A stretch of 6,479 nucleotides of DNA, from contig JAUXCJ010000065.1 in assembly GCA_030618965.1 (NCBI GenBank), forward strand, positions 1 through 6,479, read 5' to 3'. The notes under the pieces were generated by a model that was given only the letters and a program-made list of their open reading frames with translations, was not told the DNA's origin and searched no databases. Positions 1 through 5,791 of the stretch are shown in pieces (position 1 is the stretch's first letter; each line of letters begins with the position of its first letter). Origin of the DNA: Thiomargarita sp. (GTDB lineage: Bacteria; Pseudomonadota; Gammaproteobacteria; Beggiatoales; Beggiatoaceae). Both the position numbers and the translations under genes were made by a program.

Positions 1-875
1 GAAAAATAAATCAAGTCAAAAAACTGTATAGTGAAACTAACCAGTTATTGGGTAAAAATATTGCTAAGTCTTTAGCAGAGGCGGTTCAATTTCGCGAACA
101 ATTAGCGTCTTCTCGTGAAGATTTTCTCTCAGATGAAATAAAAGCTCTTCAAACCGAAATTGATAAAAGAAAAGAGAAAATAAAAAAATGGGATGAAGAA
201 CGTGCTAAATTATTTCTGTTTTTAGACTCTAAAGAAGCCCTAAAAGATTTAACAGAGGCATTCCATAACTTAGCAGAAACTAAAGCTAAACTGTCAGAAT
301 TACAAAGTAAAGTTAAAACATATAACGATTTACTGAAAGAAAAAGCCGATTGGGAACTGAAGGATAAAGAAATTAACAAAGAAATTTTAGAATACCTTGA
401 TATTATTAAACCTCAAGTCTCCAACTTTTCTGATATTTTTTCATCAGTCTATAATGCCATTTATTCACAAACTCAAGACAGTTCATCTTTTAGCATCTCG
501 CCAAAACCTCGCTCTAATGGCAAACTTTCCATTAATATTACTTTTGATACGGAAGAATCAAAAGGTCAAAATAGGGGTAGAACATTAGTTTATGATATTG
601 CTATTTTATTACACACGATCAAAAACAATATCAATTGCCCAAGGTTTTTGATTCATGATGGGCTATTTGATGGCATGGATAAAGCGCATTTTATTGAGTT
701 AGATAATTTTATTGAAAATACCTTATCAGAAGGCATCAAATTTCAATATCTCATAACCTTAAATGAAGAAGGCACTTTAAACCAAAAATTTGGTGATTTT
801 GAAAAAATTAATACTGAGCAAATTGAGAAAGAAGCGATTACTGTTTTGACTCCCGTGAACAAGTTTTGGAAATAG
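1..875 (+). CDS. DUF2326 (YydD-like) coiled-coil ATPase, C-terminal part; 5' end outside window
   Basis: The frame is open from base 3 with no stop before the TTG at 48, so the gene begins upstream of the window. About 290 residues are visible, ending at TAG 873-875. The first ~130 are rich in Lys, Glu and Leu with heptad-like spacing, as in a long coiled coil. The last ~120 resemble the C-terminal ATPase lobe of DUF2326/COG5293 proteins: a Gly/Arg-rich signature-like stretch (GQNRGRTLVYDIAILL), then a Walker-B-like strand PRFLIHDGLFDGMD in which the usual Asp-Glu is His-Asp-Gly. The N-terminal Walker A half would lie upstream. Family knowledge: these are SMC/RecN-like ABC ATPases found in accessory loci, some in ABC-three-component conflict systems; their biochemical role is not established. 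No intact partner follows: next come palindromes and an orphan frame. The family call is from motif recall. The missing N-terminus prevents judging whether the gene is whole. Confidence 0.75.
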   Translation, partial: KINQVKKLYSETNQLLGKNIAKSLAEAVQFREQLASSREDFLSDEIKALQTEIDKRKEKIKKWDEERAKLFLFLDSKEALKDLTEAFHNLAETKAKLSELQSKVKTYNDLLKEKADWELKDKEINKEILEYLDIIKPQVSNFSDIFSSVYNAIYSQTQDSSSFSISPKPRSNGKLSINITFDTEESKGQNRGRTLVYDIAILLHTIKNNINCPRFLIHDGLFDGMDKAHFIELDNFIENTLSEGIKFQYLITLNEEGTLNQKFGDFEKINTEQIEKEAITVLTPVNKFWK

Positions 876-896
876 TTGAAAATAAAAAGATTATAC

Positions 897-1021
897 TGTA
901 GGTTGGGCTATATTTTTTACGCAAAAAAACGTCGCCCAACAATCAATCCATATAACAATTTTGTCGTTGCTCTGTTGGGTTACGTTTTTTTGCTACGCAA
1001 AAAAATCTAACCCAACCTACA
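897..1021. repeat. Inverted pair of REP-like palindromic repeats (TGTAGGTTGGG termini)
   Basis: Two related units face each other. Unit 1 (897-941) starts TGTAGGTTGGGC and closes with GCCCAAC; GTTGGGC 902-908 pairs with GCCCAAC 934-940. Unit 2 (972-1021) is in opposite orientation. Its arms GTTGGGTTA 974-982 and TAACCCAAC 1008-1016 pair over 9 bp. After a 2-base mismatch a second 9-bp stem follows (TTTTTTTGC 985-993 with GCAAAAAAA 997-1005) around a 3-base loop. The composite ends in perfect 11-bp inverted repeats, 897-907 and 1011-1021, separated overall by a 30-base spacer (942-971). This resembles a BIME, a paired REP element. No transposase and no clear target-site duplication are visible. 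Similar TGTAGGTTGGG palindromes are, from recall, frequent in Beggiatoa-like and cyanobacterial genomes. Confidence 0.8.
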
Positions 1022-1206
1022 ATGAACTTTATGAAATTCTCCAAAGTGCCGTCCCAAAAAAGCACTGGTGTAAAAGTAAGCAACGGACGATAAATGATGA
1101 ACTATTGAATTGGCTCCCTGATAAGCTCAAAGATTGGCTTGTAGCAGTGATTTCTAATAATTATCGTATTCCACAAGAAGGATTGCAACTTAAACATATT
1201 ACTTAA
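961..1206 (+). pseudogene. Orphan short frame, probable gene remnant fused to a palindromic repeat
   Basis: An 81-codon frame opens at TTG 961 and ends at tandem stops TAA-TAG 1204-1209. Its first ~20 residues are encoded by the palindromic unit 972-1021, so they are unlikely to be original protein sequence. The remaining ~61 residues (from about 1022) look like real coding sequence: hydrophilic and helical in character, with a Trp/Leu-rich middle (ELLNWLPDKLKDWL) and a polar C-terminus. No purine-rich ribosome binding site precedes the TTG. The simplest reading is the 3' end of a gene whose front was replaced by the repeat; a small repeat-started protein is the alternative. I do not recognise the family, and no catalytic motif is visible. 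It sits between the DUF2326 gene and the ATPase/TOPRIM pair, so a lost partner of either is possible but unproven. Confidence 0.4.
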
Positions 1207-1258
1207 TAGCCAAGAGGAAATCAAAAATAGCGAATATTTTGAATTGATTTCTTGGCTA
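1207..1258. other. Long imperfect hairpin in the spacer before the ATPase gene
   Basis: TAGCCAAG 1207-1214 pairs with CTTGGCTA 1251-1258. After a 3-base bulge, AAATCAA 1218-1224 pairs with TTGATTT 1244-1250. AAATA 1225-1229 then pairs with TATTT 1235-1239 across a 5-base loop. That gives 20 pairs in three blocks. There is no T-run after it, so a standard intrinsic terminator is doubtful. It starts right after the stop of the orphan frame and could be an mRNA-stabilising structure, a processing site or a decayed repeat. Confidence 0.55.
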
Positions 1259-1270
1259 GTGATTAAATTA

Positions 1271-1288
1271 ACTGATAACTGATAACTA
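1271..1288 (+). repeat. Heptamer tandem repeat ACTGATA just upstream of the ATPase start
   Basis: ACTGATA occurs twice (1271-1277 and 1278-1284), followed by a partial third copy, ACTA. It occupies the place where a Shine-Dalgarno site for the ATG at 1291 would be expected, and no GGAG-like sequence is present there. It is short and may be slippage without function. Confidence 0.5.
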
Positions 1289-1290
1289 AT

Positions 1291-2253
1291 ATGCTAGATT
1301 CACTTTATATTAAAAATTTCCGTCTGTTCAAAGAATTGAAAATTGAACATTTGGGGCGCGTCAATTTGATTGTTGGGCGGAATAATTCTGGAAAAACGTG
1401 CTTATTGGAAGCATTGTGGATTTATGGAAGTTATGCTAATCCTGCTGTGCTGAAAAAAATAATTTCTCAACGTGATGAAAATTGGGAAAATAGTCAACTC
1501 ATTGATGAATCTAATCCATTAAAGTTTCTTTATTATAATTATTTTACTAATGACTCCATCATAATTGCCCCCGAATTGACGCTTGGTGAAAAAATTTGGC
1601 CAAAAATGGAATTAAATTTTGATAATTTAGGTAATAACTGCTCATTTAAAAATTATCCCCCTTCCATCAATTTGCCTAATTTTCCAAATAATGAACATAC
1701 CCAGTTTGTCAGTACAACGATGGCAAACCAACCAGTAGAAAAGTTATGGAATAACATTTTTGTGACTCCTTTAGAAGAATACGTTCTCAAAGGCTTACAT
1801 TTATTTGATCAAAAAATACAAAAAGTGGGATTGATTGTCAAACCAGATAAAAATATTCCCATGATTTTTTTAAAAAATGAACGTATTCCTCTCAAACATT
1901 TAGGTGAGGGTATATCTCGCGTATTTCATATAATCCTTGCCCTAGTCAACGCCAAAGATGGCTTTCTACTCATTGATGAATTTGAAAATGGCTTACATTA
2001 CACGGTACAGCCCAAAGTATGGGAATTGATTTTTAAACTGGCAAAAGAGTTAAATGTTCAAGTGTTTGCAACGACGCATAGTTGGGATTGTGTGACGACA
2101 TTTATTGAAACAACACAAGCCAATGAAACTGAAGGAATGCTATTTAACCTTGGACGAAGTGCTTTAAAAAGCAATGAAAATCAAGTCATAGCAACTGCTT
2201 ATGATAAAGAAGAATTAGAACTAATTACCCAAGCAGATTTAGAGGTTCGCTAA
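1291..2253 (+). CDS. OLD/AAA_15-type ABC-class ATPase, partner of the adjacent TOPRIM protein
   Basis: The 320-residue protein begins with the MLDSLYIKNFRLFK strand typical of RecF/OLD-like ATPases. Walker A is GRNNSGKT (29-36). A variable, Asn/Pro/Tyr-rich insertion fills about 50-160. A signature-like LGEGISR lies at 204-210, Walker B with catalytic Glu in FLLIDE (225-230), a D-loop-like ENGLH (232-236) and an H-loop ATTHSWD with His263. All ATPase motifs are intact, but there is no C-terminal TOPRIM domain. That domain is supplied in trans by the next gene, whose ATG shares one base with this stop (TAATG, 2251-2255), implying translational coupling and a complex. Family knowledge: such ATPases drive OLD, Gabija GajA and PARIS AriA defence assemblies. 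No Shine-Dalgarno is visible before ATG 1291. Expression may depend on an unstructured AT-rich leader; a later start is unlikely because the first strand is conserved. The ATPase class is secure; the anti-phage role is inferred. Confidence 0.88.
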   Translation: MLDSLYIKNFRLFKELKIEHLGRVNLIVGRNNSGKTCLLEALWIYGSYANPAVLKKIISQRDENWENSQLIDESNPLKFLYYNYFTNDSIIIAPELTLGEKIWPKMELNFDNLGNNCSFKNYPPSINLPNFPNNEHTQFVSTTMANQPVEKLWNNIFVTPLEEYVLKGLHLFDQKIQKVGLIVKPDKNIPMIFLKNERIPLKHLGEGISRVFHIILALVNAKDGFLLIDEFENGLHYTVQPKVWELIFKLAKELNVQVFATTHSWDCVTTFIETTQANETEGMLFNLGRSALKSNENQVIATAYDKEELELITQADLEVR

Positions 2254-2933
2254 TGGCTAATAAAAAAGTAGCTGTTTTGTTGGTTGAAGGGCAAGGCGAT
2301 GTTGATTTTTTTGAAGCACTACTGAGACAACTACAATTGCTTGATAAGATAGACATTACACCACCCAAAAATTATGGGCTGAAAGCTAACACTGTTAGTC
2401 ATTTTCCTAAATTAATCAATTTACTTATCAAAAGATTGGAAAAGGGTGAAATACTACAGCTTGGGATTATTGCCGATGCCGATTATGTGAGCGGGGGTGG
2501 TTTTCAACAACGTTGGAAAACTTTAACGACACACTTAGCACAAAACGGTTATCGAATTCCCTCAAATCCACCCCAATTACCTTACACGGGTAGTTTATTT
2601 CAACATTCCGACGGCTTAGCTCCTATCGGTTTGTGGCTAATGCCTAATCATAAAAACAATGGAATGTTAGAAGATTTAATTAAGCAAACCGTCTATGGAG
2701 ACGAACAACATCAACTTTTAAAGACAGTTCGCACTTGTCTGAAAAAATTACCCGTCACTCTTTTTAGTGATTACCATCAGACAAAAGCCATTATTTATAC
2801 TTGGTTAGCATGGCAAAAAAGGCCTGGGCAAACTCTAGATGTAGCTATTAATGGCAATTTAATAAACTTGCAATCAACTGAAATGCAAGGATTTATTAAT
2901 TGGTTACATAAAGTCTTTAAAAAAACACAATGA
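2253..2933 (+). CDS. DUF3226 TOPRIM-like protein, predicted nuclease or effector of the ATPase pair
   Basis: The 226-residue protein shows the TOPRIM pattern: VLLVEGQGDVDFF with Glu12 after the first strand, then LGIIADAD with Asp75 and Asp77 after a later strand. A family-specific GLWLMPNHKNNGMLEDL (126-142), carrying Glu140 and Asp141, follows. The C-terminal half has KAIIYTWLAWQKRPGQ (178-193) and ends near FINWLHKVF, as DUF3226 proteins usually do. Length fits a complete domain. The start ATG overlaps the ATPase stop by one base, and AGAGG at 2241-2245 is a fair ribosome binding site seven bases upstream. TOPRIM acidic residues bind Mg2+ in OLD-family nucleases, topoisomerases and primases, so cleavage of nucleic acid is a reasonable guess. 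Analogy with AriB (DUF4435) of PARIS also suggests an effector held and released by the ATPase. Function is inferred; the family call is from motif recall. Confidence 0.85.
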   Translation: MANKKVAVLLVEGQGDVDFFEALLRQLQLLDKIDITPPKNYGLKANTVSHFPKLINLLIKRLEKGEILQLGIIADADYVSGGGFQQRWKTLTTHLAQNGYRIPSNPPQLPYTGSLFQHSDGLAPIGLWLMPNHKNNGMLEDLIKQTVYGDEQHQLLKTVRTCLKKLPVTLFSDYHQTKAIIYTWLAWQKRPGQTLDVAINGNLINLQSTEMQGFINWLHKVFKKTQ

Positions 2934-3051
2934 ACACCACACCGCTGACACCTCCGCCATAGAAACAGAAATAGATCAACTCGTCTATCAACTCTATAGA
3001 TTGACAAACGAAGAAATTAAAATTGTTGAAGCTCAACAAAACATACCCTAA
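2929..3051 (+). pseudogene. C-terminal remnant of an adenine DNA methylase / type IIG restriction enzyme
   Basis: In a different frame from the TOPRIM gene, and overlapping its last codons, bases 2929-3048 read NEHHTADTSAIETEIDQLVY then QLYRLTNEEIKIVEAQQNIP, ending at TAA 3049-3051. The pattern T-S-A-[IL]-E-x-E-I-D-x-L-V-Y-x-L-Y-x-L-T-x-E-E-I-x-[IL]-V-E is the well-known extreme C-terminus of many N6-adenine methylases and Eco57I/PglX-like restriction-modification proteins. There is no start codon, no methylase motif (NPPY) and no upstream body, so this is a ~40-residue leftover. It implies that the TOPRIM gene's 3' end now abuts the tail of a deleted restriction-modification gene, through insertion or recombination. 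The motif recognition is strong for such a short stretch; exact subtype is not determinable. Confidence 0.7.
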
Positions 3052-3170
3052 CTACTTCAAAGTAATACTCATAACTTTTTCCTATCAGAAGTCTCTAAAA
3101 AAGCAATTAGATTTTTTCTGGTGATAGTCTCATTATTGTCTCCCGTATCTTATCTAAAAGGAGATTCTTT
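3052..3170. other. Non-coding boundary between accessory island and cytochrome operon; presumed promoter region
   Basis: These 119 bases carry no convincing reading frame. The operon promoter should lie here because the upstream remnant ends at 3051 and the peroxidase starts at 3171. I could not pick a -35/-10 pair with conviction: TATTGT 3135-3140 with an upstream T-run at 3112-3117 is only a weak candidate. A strong Shine-Dalgarno AAGGAG lies at 3158-3163, seven bases before the ATG. No OxyR- or FNR-like palindrome is clear. Confidence 0.4.
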
Positions 3171-4265
3171 ATGAAACTCAAATTGCTGGTTCTATCTATA
3201 TTGACTGCTGTGACTGTGGAATATGCTTTGGCAGAACCCTTGGGATTGCCGCCGGTGCCGATTCCAGCAGATAATCCACAAACCCCTGACAAGATTAAAC
3301 TAGGGGATAAGTTATTCCATGATAGTCGTTTCAGTTCTACAGGTAAGGTAAGTTGTGCTACTTGTCATGACAAAAACAAAGCCTTTACTGATAGTCCATT
3401 ACGAGTATCAGAGGGCATTAATAAGTTGACGGGTACTCGTAATGCTCCGACTGTACTGAATTCTGCTTATTTGCAAACTCAGTTCTGGGATGGGCGTGAA
3501 CCTGATTTAGAAGGACAATCGGCACAGCCTTTTATTAATCCAGTAGAAATGGGGCTAGAAAATCACGATCCCATTTTAAAGATTGTGCGTACTGATCCGG
3601 CGTATGTGGTTGCTTTTGATAAAGTGTTTGGTAAGCGTGGTGAGCAGCTAACTATGAAGGAAGTTACCCAAGCTATTGCTAGTTTTGAGCGCACGGTGAT
3701 TGCTGGCAATTCAGCCTTTGACCGTTATCAATACGGGGGAGATAAGCAGGCTATGAACGCGGCTGCTATTCGTGGGCTGAAGGTGTTCACCGAGCAAGGG
3801 CGTTGTGTTTCTTGTCACACAATCAGTCAGACTCATGCCTTGTTCACTGATAACCGTTTTCACAACTTGGGAACTGGCTTTGAGCGTATTCAACCAGATG
3901 TGAAGAAACTGGCGACCGCATTTTCCCAAGCCAAAGCCCAAGGTACCGATGTGGATATAGCGGTGTTGACCAATAAAAATATCTCAGAATTGGGACGCTT
4001 TGCTGTCTCCGATGAATGGCGTGATATGGGCGCGTTTAAAACTCCGACATTGCGTAATATTGCATTGACGGCTCCCTACATGCACGATGGCAGCCTCAAA
4101 ACATTACCAGATGTCATTGAATTCTATAATAATGGTGGAAGAATCAATAACAATGATCCAGTGAATGGCTTTCAGAGTGGCGGTATTCGCCCCTTGAATC
4201 TGAGTGAGCAGCAGATGACAGATTTAATGTTATTCCTCGTGTCGCTTACCAGTCTACCGAACTAA
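3171..4265 (+). CDS. Periplasmic di-heme cytochrome c peroxidase (CCP/MauG family)
   Basis: The 364-residue precursor has a Sec signal peptide, with likely cleavage after Ala-Leu-Ala21. There are two c-heme sites: CATCH (62-66, His66 proximal ligand) in the N-terminal domain and CVSCH (212-216) in the C-terminal domain. Family landmarks are present: KLGDKLFHDSRFS (43-55), FWDGRE (105-110, with the conserved Trp106 between hemes), NPVEMGL (123-129, carrying the catalytic-type Glu126) and APYMHDGSLKTL (301-312). Met304 of the last motif is the expected axial ligand of the high-potential heme. Met rather than Tyr there points to a peroxidase rather than a MauG-type enzyme. The expected reaction is reduction of H2O2 to water using electrons from a small cytochrome. 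The insertion 236-285 between CVSCH and the C-terminal Met is common in this family. ATG 3171 is supported by AAGGAG at 3158-3163. It is first of three tightly packed genes; the mono-heme cytochrome at 5360 is a plausible donor or partner. Confidence 0.92.
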   Translation: MKLKLLVLSILTAVTVEYALAEPLGLPPVPIPADNPQTPDKIKLGDKLFHDSRFSSTGKVSCATCHDKNKAFTDSPLRVSEGINKLTGTRNAPTVLNSAYLQTQFWDGREPDLEGQSAQPFINPVEMGLENHDPILKIVRTDPAYVVAFDKVFGKRGEQLTMKEVTQAIASFERTVIAGNSAFDRYQYGGDKQAMNAAAIRGLKVFTEQGRCVSCHTISQTHALFTDNRFHNLGTGFERIQPDVKKLATAFSQAKAQGTDVDIAVLTNKNISELGRFAVSDEWRDMGAFKTPTLRNIALTAPYMHDGSLKTLPDVIEFYNNGGRINNNDPVNGFQSGGIRPLNLSEQQMTDLMLFLVSLTSLPN

Positions 4266-4280
4266 TGAGGGGAAACAATT

Positions 4281-5345
4281 ATGAGTAATATAAACCGTCG
4301 TGATTTTATAAAAAGTGCTGGCATCCTGATGGCGGGAACTGCTTTACCATTGAGTACCATTGAAATGGTCTTTGCAGACAGTCAACAAAACTTCACTTTT
4401 GCCTATATTTCAGATTCGCATATTCAGCACATCAAAGGTAAGCAATTTGTGCGTAACTGGGATCGGGGTTTAATGCGGGCTGTAGCGGAGACTAATTTGA
4501 TGGATCCCAAGCCGGATTTTGTGATCTATGGTGGTGATTTAGCACAATTAGCTAAAAAATCGGAGATCGATCACGGCTTGGAATTGCTTTCAGGGCTACG
4601 CCACAAAACTTATTATGTCATGGGCGAGCATGATTATTACCTAGACTTAGGTGAGTACTGGGAAAGCCAACTTGGTCCGCAATATTACAGCTTTGATCAC
4701 AAAGGAGTTCACTTTGTAGTACTAAACAGTATCTTGACCTACGATGACTGGACCTATAACCGCTGGTCTAGCGGTGAGGAACGCATGAACGTTATGGCGG
4801 GTTTGGATAATCCTAATGGTTCGCCATTCATGGTCGGTGAAAAACAGCGTACTTGGCTTAAAGCAGACTTAGCGAAAGTAGATAAGGACACTCCTGTGGT
4901 CGTGTTTTCCCATTCACCACTACAAAAGCTGTTTAAAAATTGGAACTTCTGGACTGAAGATGCTGAACAAGTGCAGGCGTTATTGCAGCCCTTTAAAAAA
5001 GTCACCGTCTTCTATGGTCATGTGCATCAGATTCAGTACAACCAGATTGGTAATATTAGTTTTCAGTCGGTGATGGCAACAGCTTGGCCTTGGCCCTATC
5101 CCAAGACTTATGCCCAAGCCCCGAATTACATGCCTAAGCTCACGGTGGACATGAACCGGGCCGATCCTTTCTTTGAACGTGATGCTACCGGCTGGCAATT
5201 TGTTGATATTCATAATGGTAATGCCGCCATGCATTATAGCTTGGCTAACAATAGCCGCCGCACGGTGGCTTTTAATACTCAGACTGGTCGTCCCGAAGAT
5301 ATGAAGTATCAGGATCATCGTATTCCACCGCAGACTCACTATTAA
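4281..5345 (+). CDS. Tat-exported calcineurin-like metallophosphoesterase with GEHD motif
   Basis: The 354-residue precursor starts with a twin-arginine signal (NRRDFIK, residues 5-11), a hydrophobic stretch and probable cleavage after Val-Phe-Ala32. The phosphoesterase blocks follow in order: SDSH (44-47, Asp45 and His47), GGD (84-86), MGEHD (114-118), FSHSP (209-213, His211) and YGHVH (245-249, His247 and His249). These would hold a two-metal centre. In the third block the canonical Asn of GNHD is replaced by Glu116, an unusual change at a metal ligand. Tat export fits cytoplasmic metal loading before transport. It lies 15 bases after the peroxidase gene and 14 before the cytochrome gene, with GAGGGGA (4267-4272) as ribosome binding site. 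The closest recognisable group is the Icc/CpdA-like cluster; SoxB is not supported. The substrate is unknown. Operon membership suggests a periplasmic job tied to redox proteins rather than cyclic-nucleotide turnover. Confidence 0.88.
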   Translation: MSNINRRDFIKSAGILMAGTALPLSTIEMVFADSQQNFTFAYISDSHIQHIKGKQFVRNWDRGLMRAVAETNLMDPKPDFVIYGGDLAQLAKKSEIDHGLELLSGLRHKTYYVMGEHDYYLDLGEYWESQLGPQYYSFDHKGVHFVVLNSILTYDDWTYNRWSSGEERMNVMAGLDNPNGSPFMVGEKQRTWLKADLAKVDKDTPVVVFSHSPLQKLFKNWNFWTEDAEQVQALLQPFKKVTVFYGHVHQIQYNQIGNISFQSVMATAWPWPYPKTYAQAPNYMPKLTVDMNRADPFFERDATGWQFVDIHNGNAAMHYSLANNSRRTVAFNTQTGRPEDMKYQDHRIPPQTHY

Positions 5346-5359
5346 GGGGAGAGAAGATA

Positions 5360-5776
5360 ATGTATATCAAACCAGGGCATTTTAGTATTTTATGGCTGGC
5401 ATTGGGCAGTTTGATCTTGGTATCATCGAGCGCGTTTGCTGATGAATTCACCAAAGCCGATTTGGAACGCTGGCAACAAGAATACCTGACAGTTGTTAAA
5501 CAAGGGCGTGAGGTATTTACTGACCCAAATTTAGGCAATAATGGTGTTGTATGTGCTCAATGCCATCCCAATGGAGCCAATATCCATCCAGAAACTTATC
5601 CCAAGTTTCAGCAACAACTGGGAAAAGTCGCCCCTTTATGGGAAATGATAAATTGGTGTATTCGCAATCCACTTGAAGGCAAAGCTTTGAGTGCTGATGA
5701 TCCGAGAATGATTGCTTTACAAGCGTACATTACGCATGAACGGCGTGGTGTAAAACTCGCACCAGGTAAACATTAA
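5360..5776 (+). CDS. Small periplasmic mono-heme cytochrome c with SoxA/TsdA-like C-terminal segment
   Basis: The 138-residue precursor has a Sec signal peptide, with likely cleavage after Ser-Ala-Phe-Ala27. One heme c site, CAQCH (65-69), has His69 as proximal ligand. The segment after it (PLWEMINWCIRNPLEGKAL, 92-110, then DDPRMIALQAYI) resembles the end of SoxA/TsdA-type cytochrome domains, where a conserved Cys near the sequence I-N-x-C and a Met in the last helix occur. Met117 is a candidate distal ligand. Cys100 is the only Cys outside the heme motif and stands out. The mature protein is about 110 residues, right for an electron carrier. AAGGGGAGAG just upstream (5344-5353) supports ATG 5360. 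It is the last clear gene of the peroxidase operon and probably exchanges electrons with the peroxidase; alternatively it is a sulfur-compound-binding cytochrome. The relationship to SoxA/TsdA is a pattern impression only. Confidence 0.85.
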   Translation: MYIKPGHFSILWLALGSLILVSSSAFADEFTKADLERWQQEYLTVVKQGREVFTDPNLGNNGVVCAQCHPNGANIHPETYPKFQQQLGKVAPLWEMINWCIRNPLEGKALSADDPRMIALQAYITHERRGVKLAPGKH

Positions 5777-5791
5777 AGAGGAAAACCGTTT

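Noticed and set aside
48..50. TTG at 48 as the true start of the DUF2326 gene
   Set aside because: The frame is open upstream to the window edge and the encoded residues continue the same Lys/Glu/Asn-rich pattern; a coiled-coil ATPase of this family needs an N-terminal Walker A half.
897..1021. CRISPR array or intact insertion sequence
   Set aside because: Only two units in opposite orientation, no regular spacers, and no transposase; a paired REP-like element fits better.
2930..2962. ATG overlapping the TOPRIM stop (ATGA), opening a 10-codon frame
   Set aside because: Too short, Pro/Thr-rich, and in a different frame from the methylase-like tail that explains this stretch better.
3171..4265. 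MauG/MbnH-type tryptophan-modifying enzyme
   Set aside because: The distal ligand position carries Met304 (APYMHDG) rather than Tyr, and no MauG substrate or methylamine gene is nearby.
4980..5339. 119-codon - strand frame inside the phosphoesterase gene
   Set aside because: It is the antisense shadow of a gene with complete catalytic motifs and has no ribosome binding site or recognisable domain; the same holds for - strand frames at 3711-3941, 4754-5005 and 5272-5538.
4281..5345. SoxB-type thiosulfate oxidation hydrolase
   Set aside because: Length is much shorter than SoxB and the C-terminal nucleotidase domain is absent; motifs fit the simple calcineurin-like fold.
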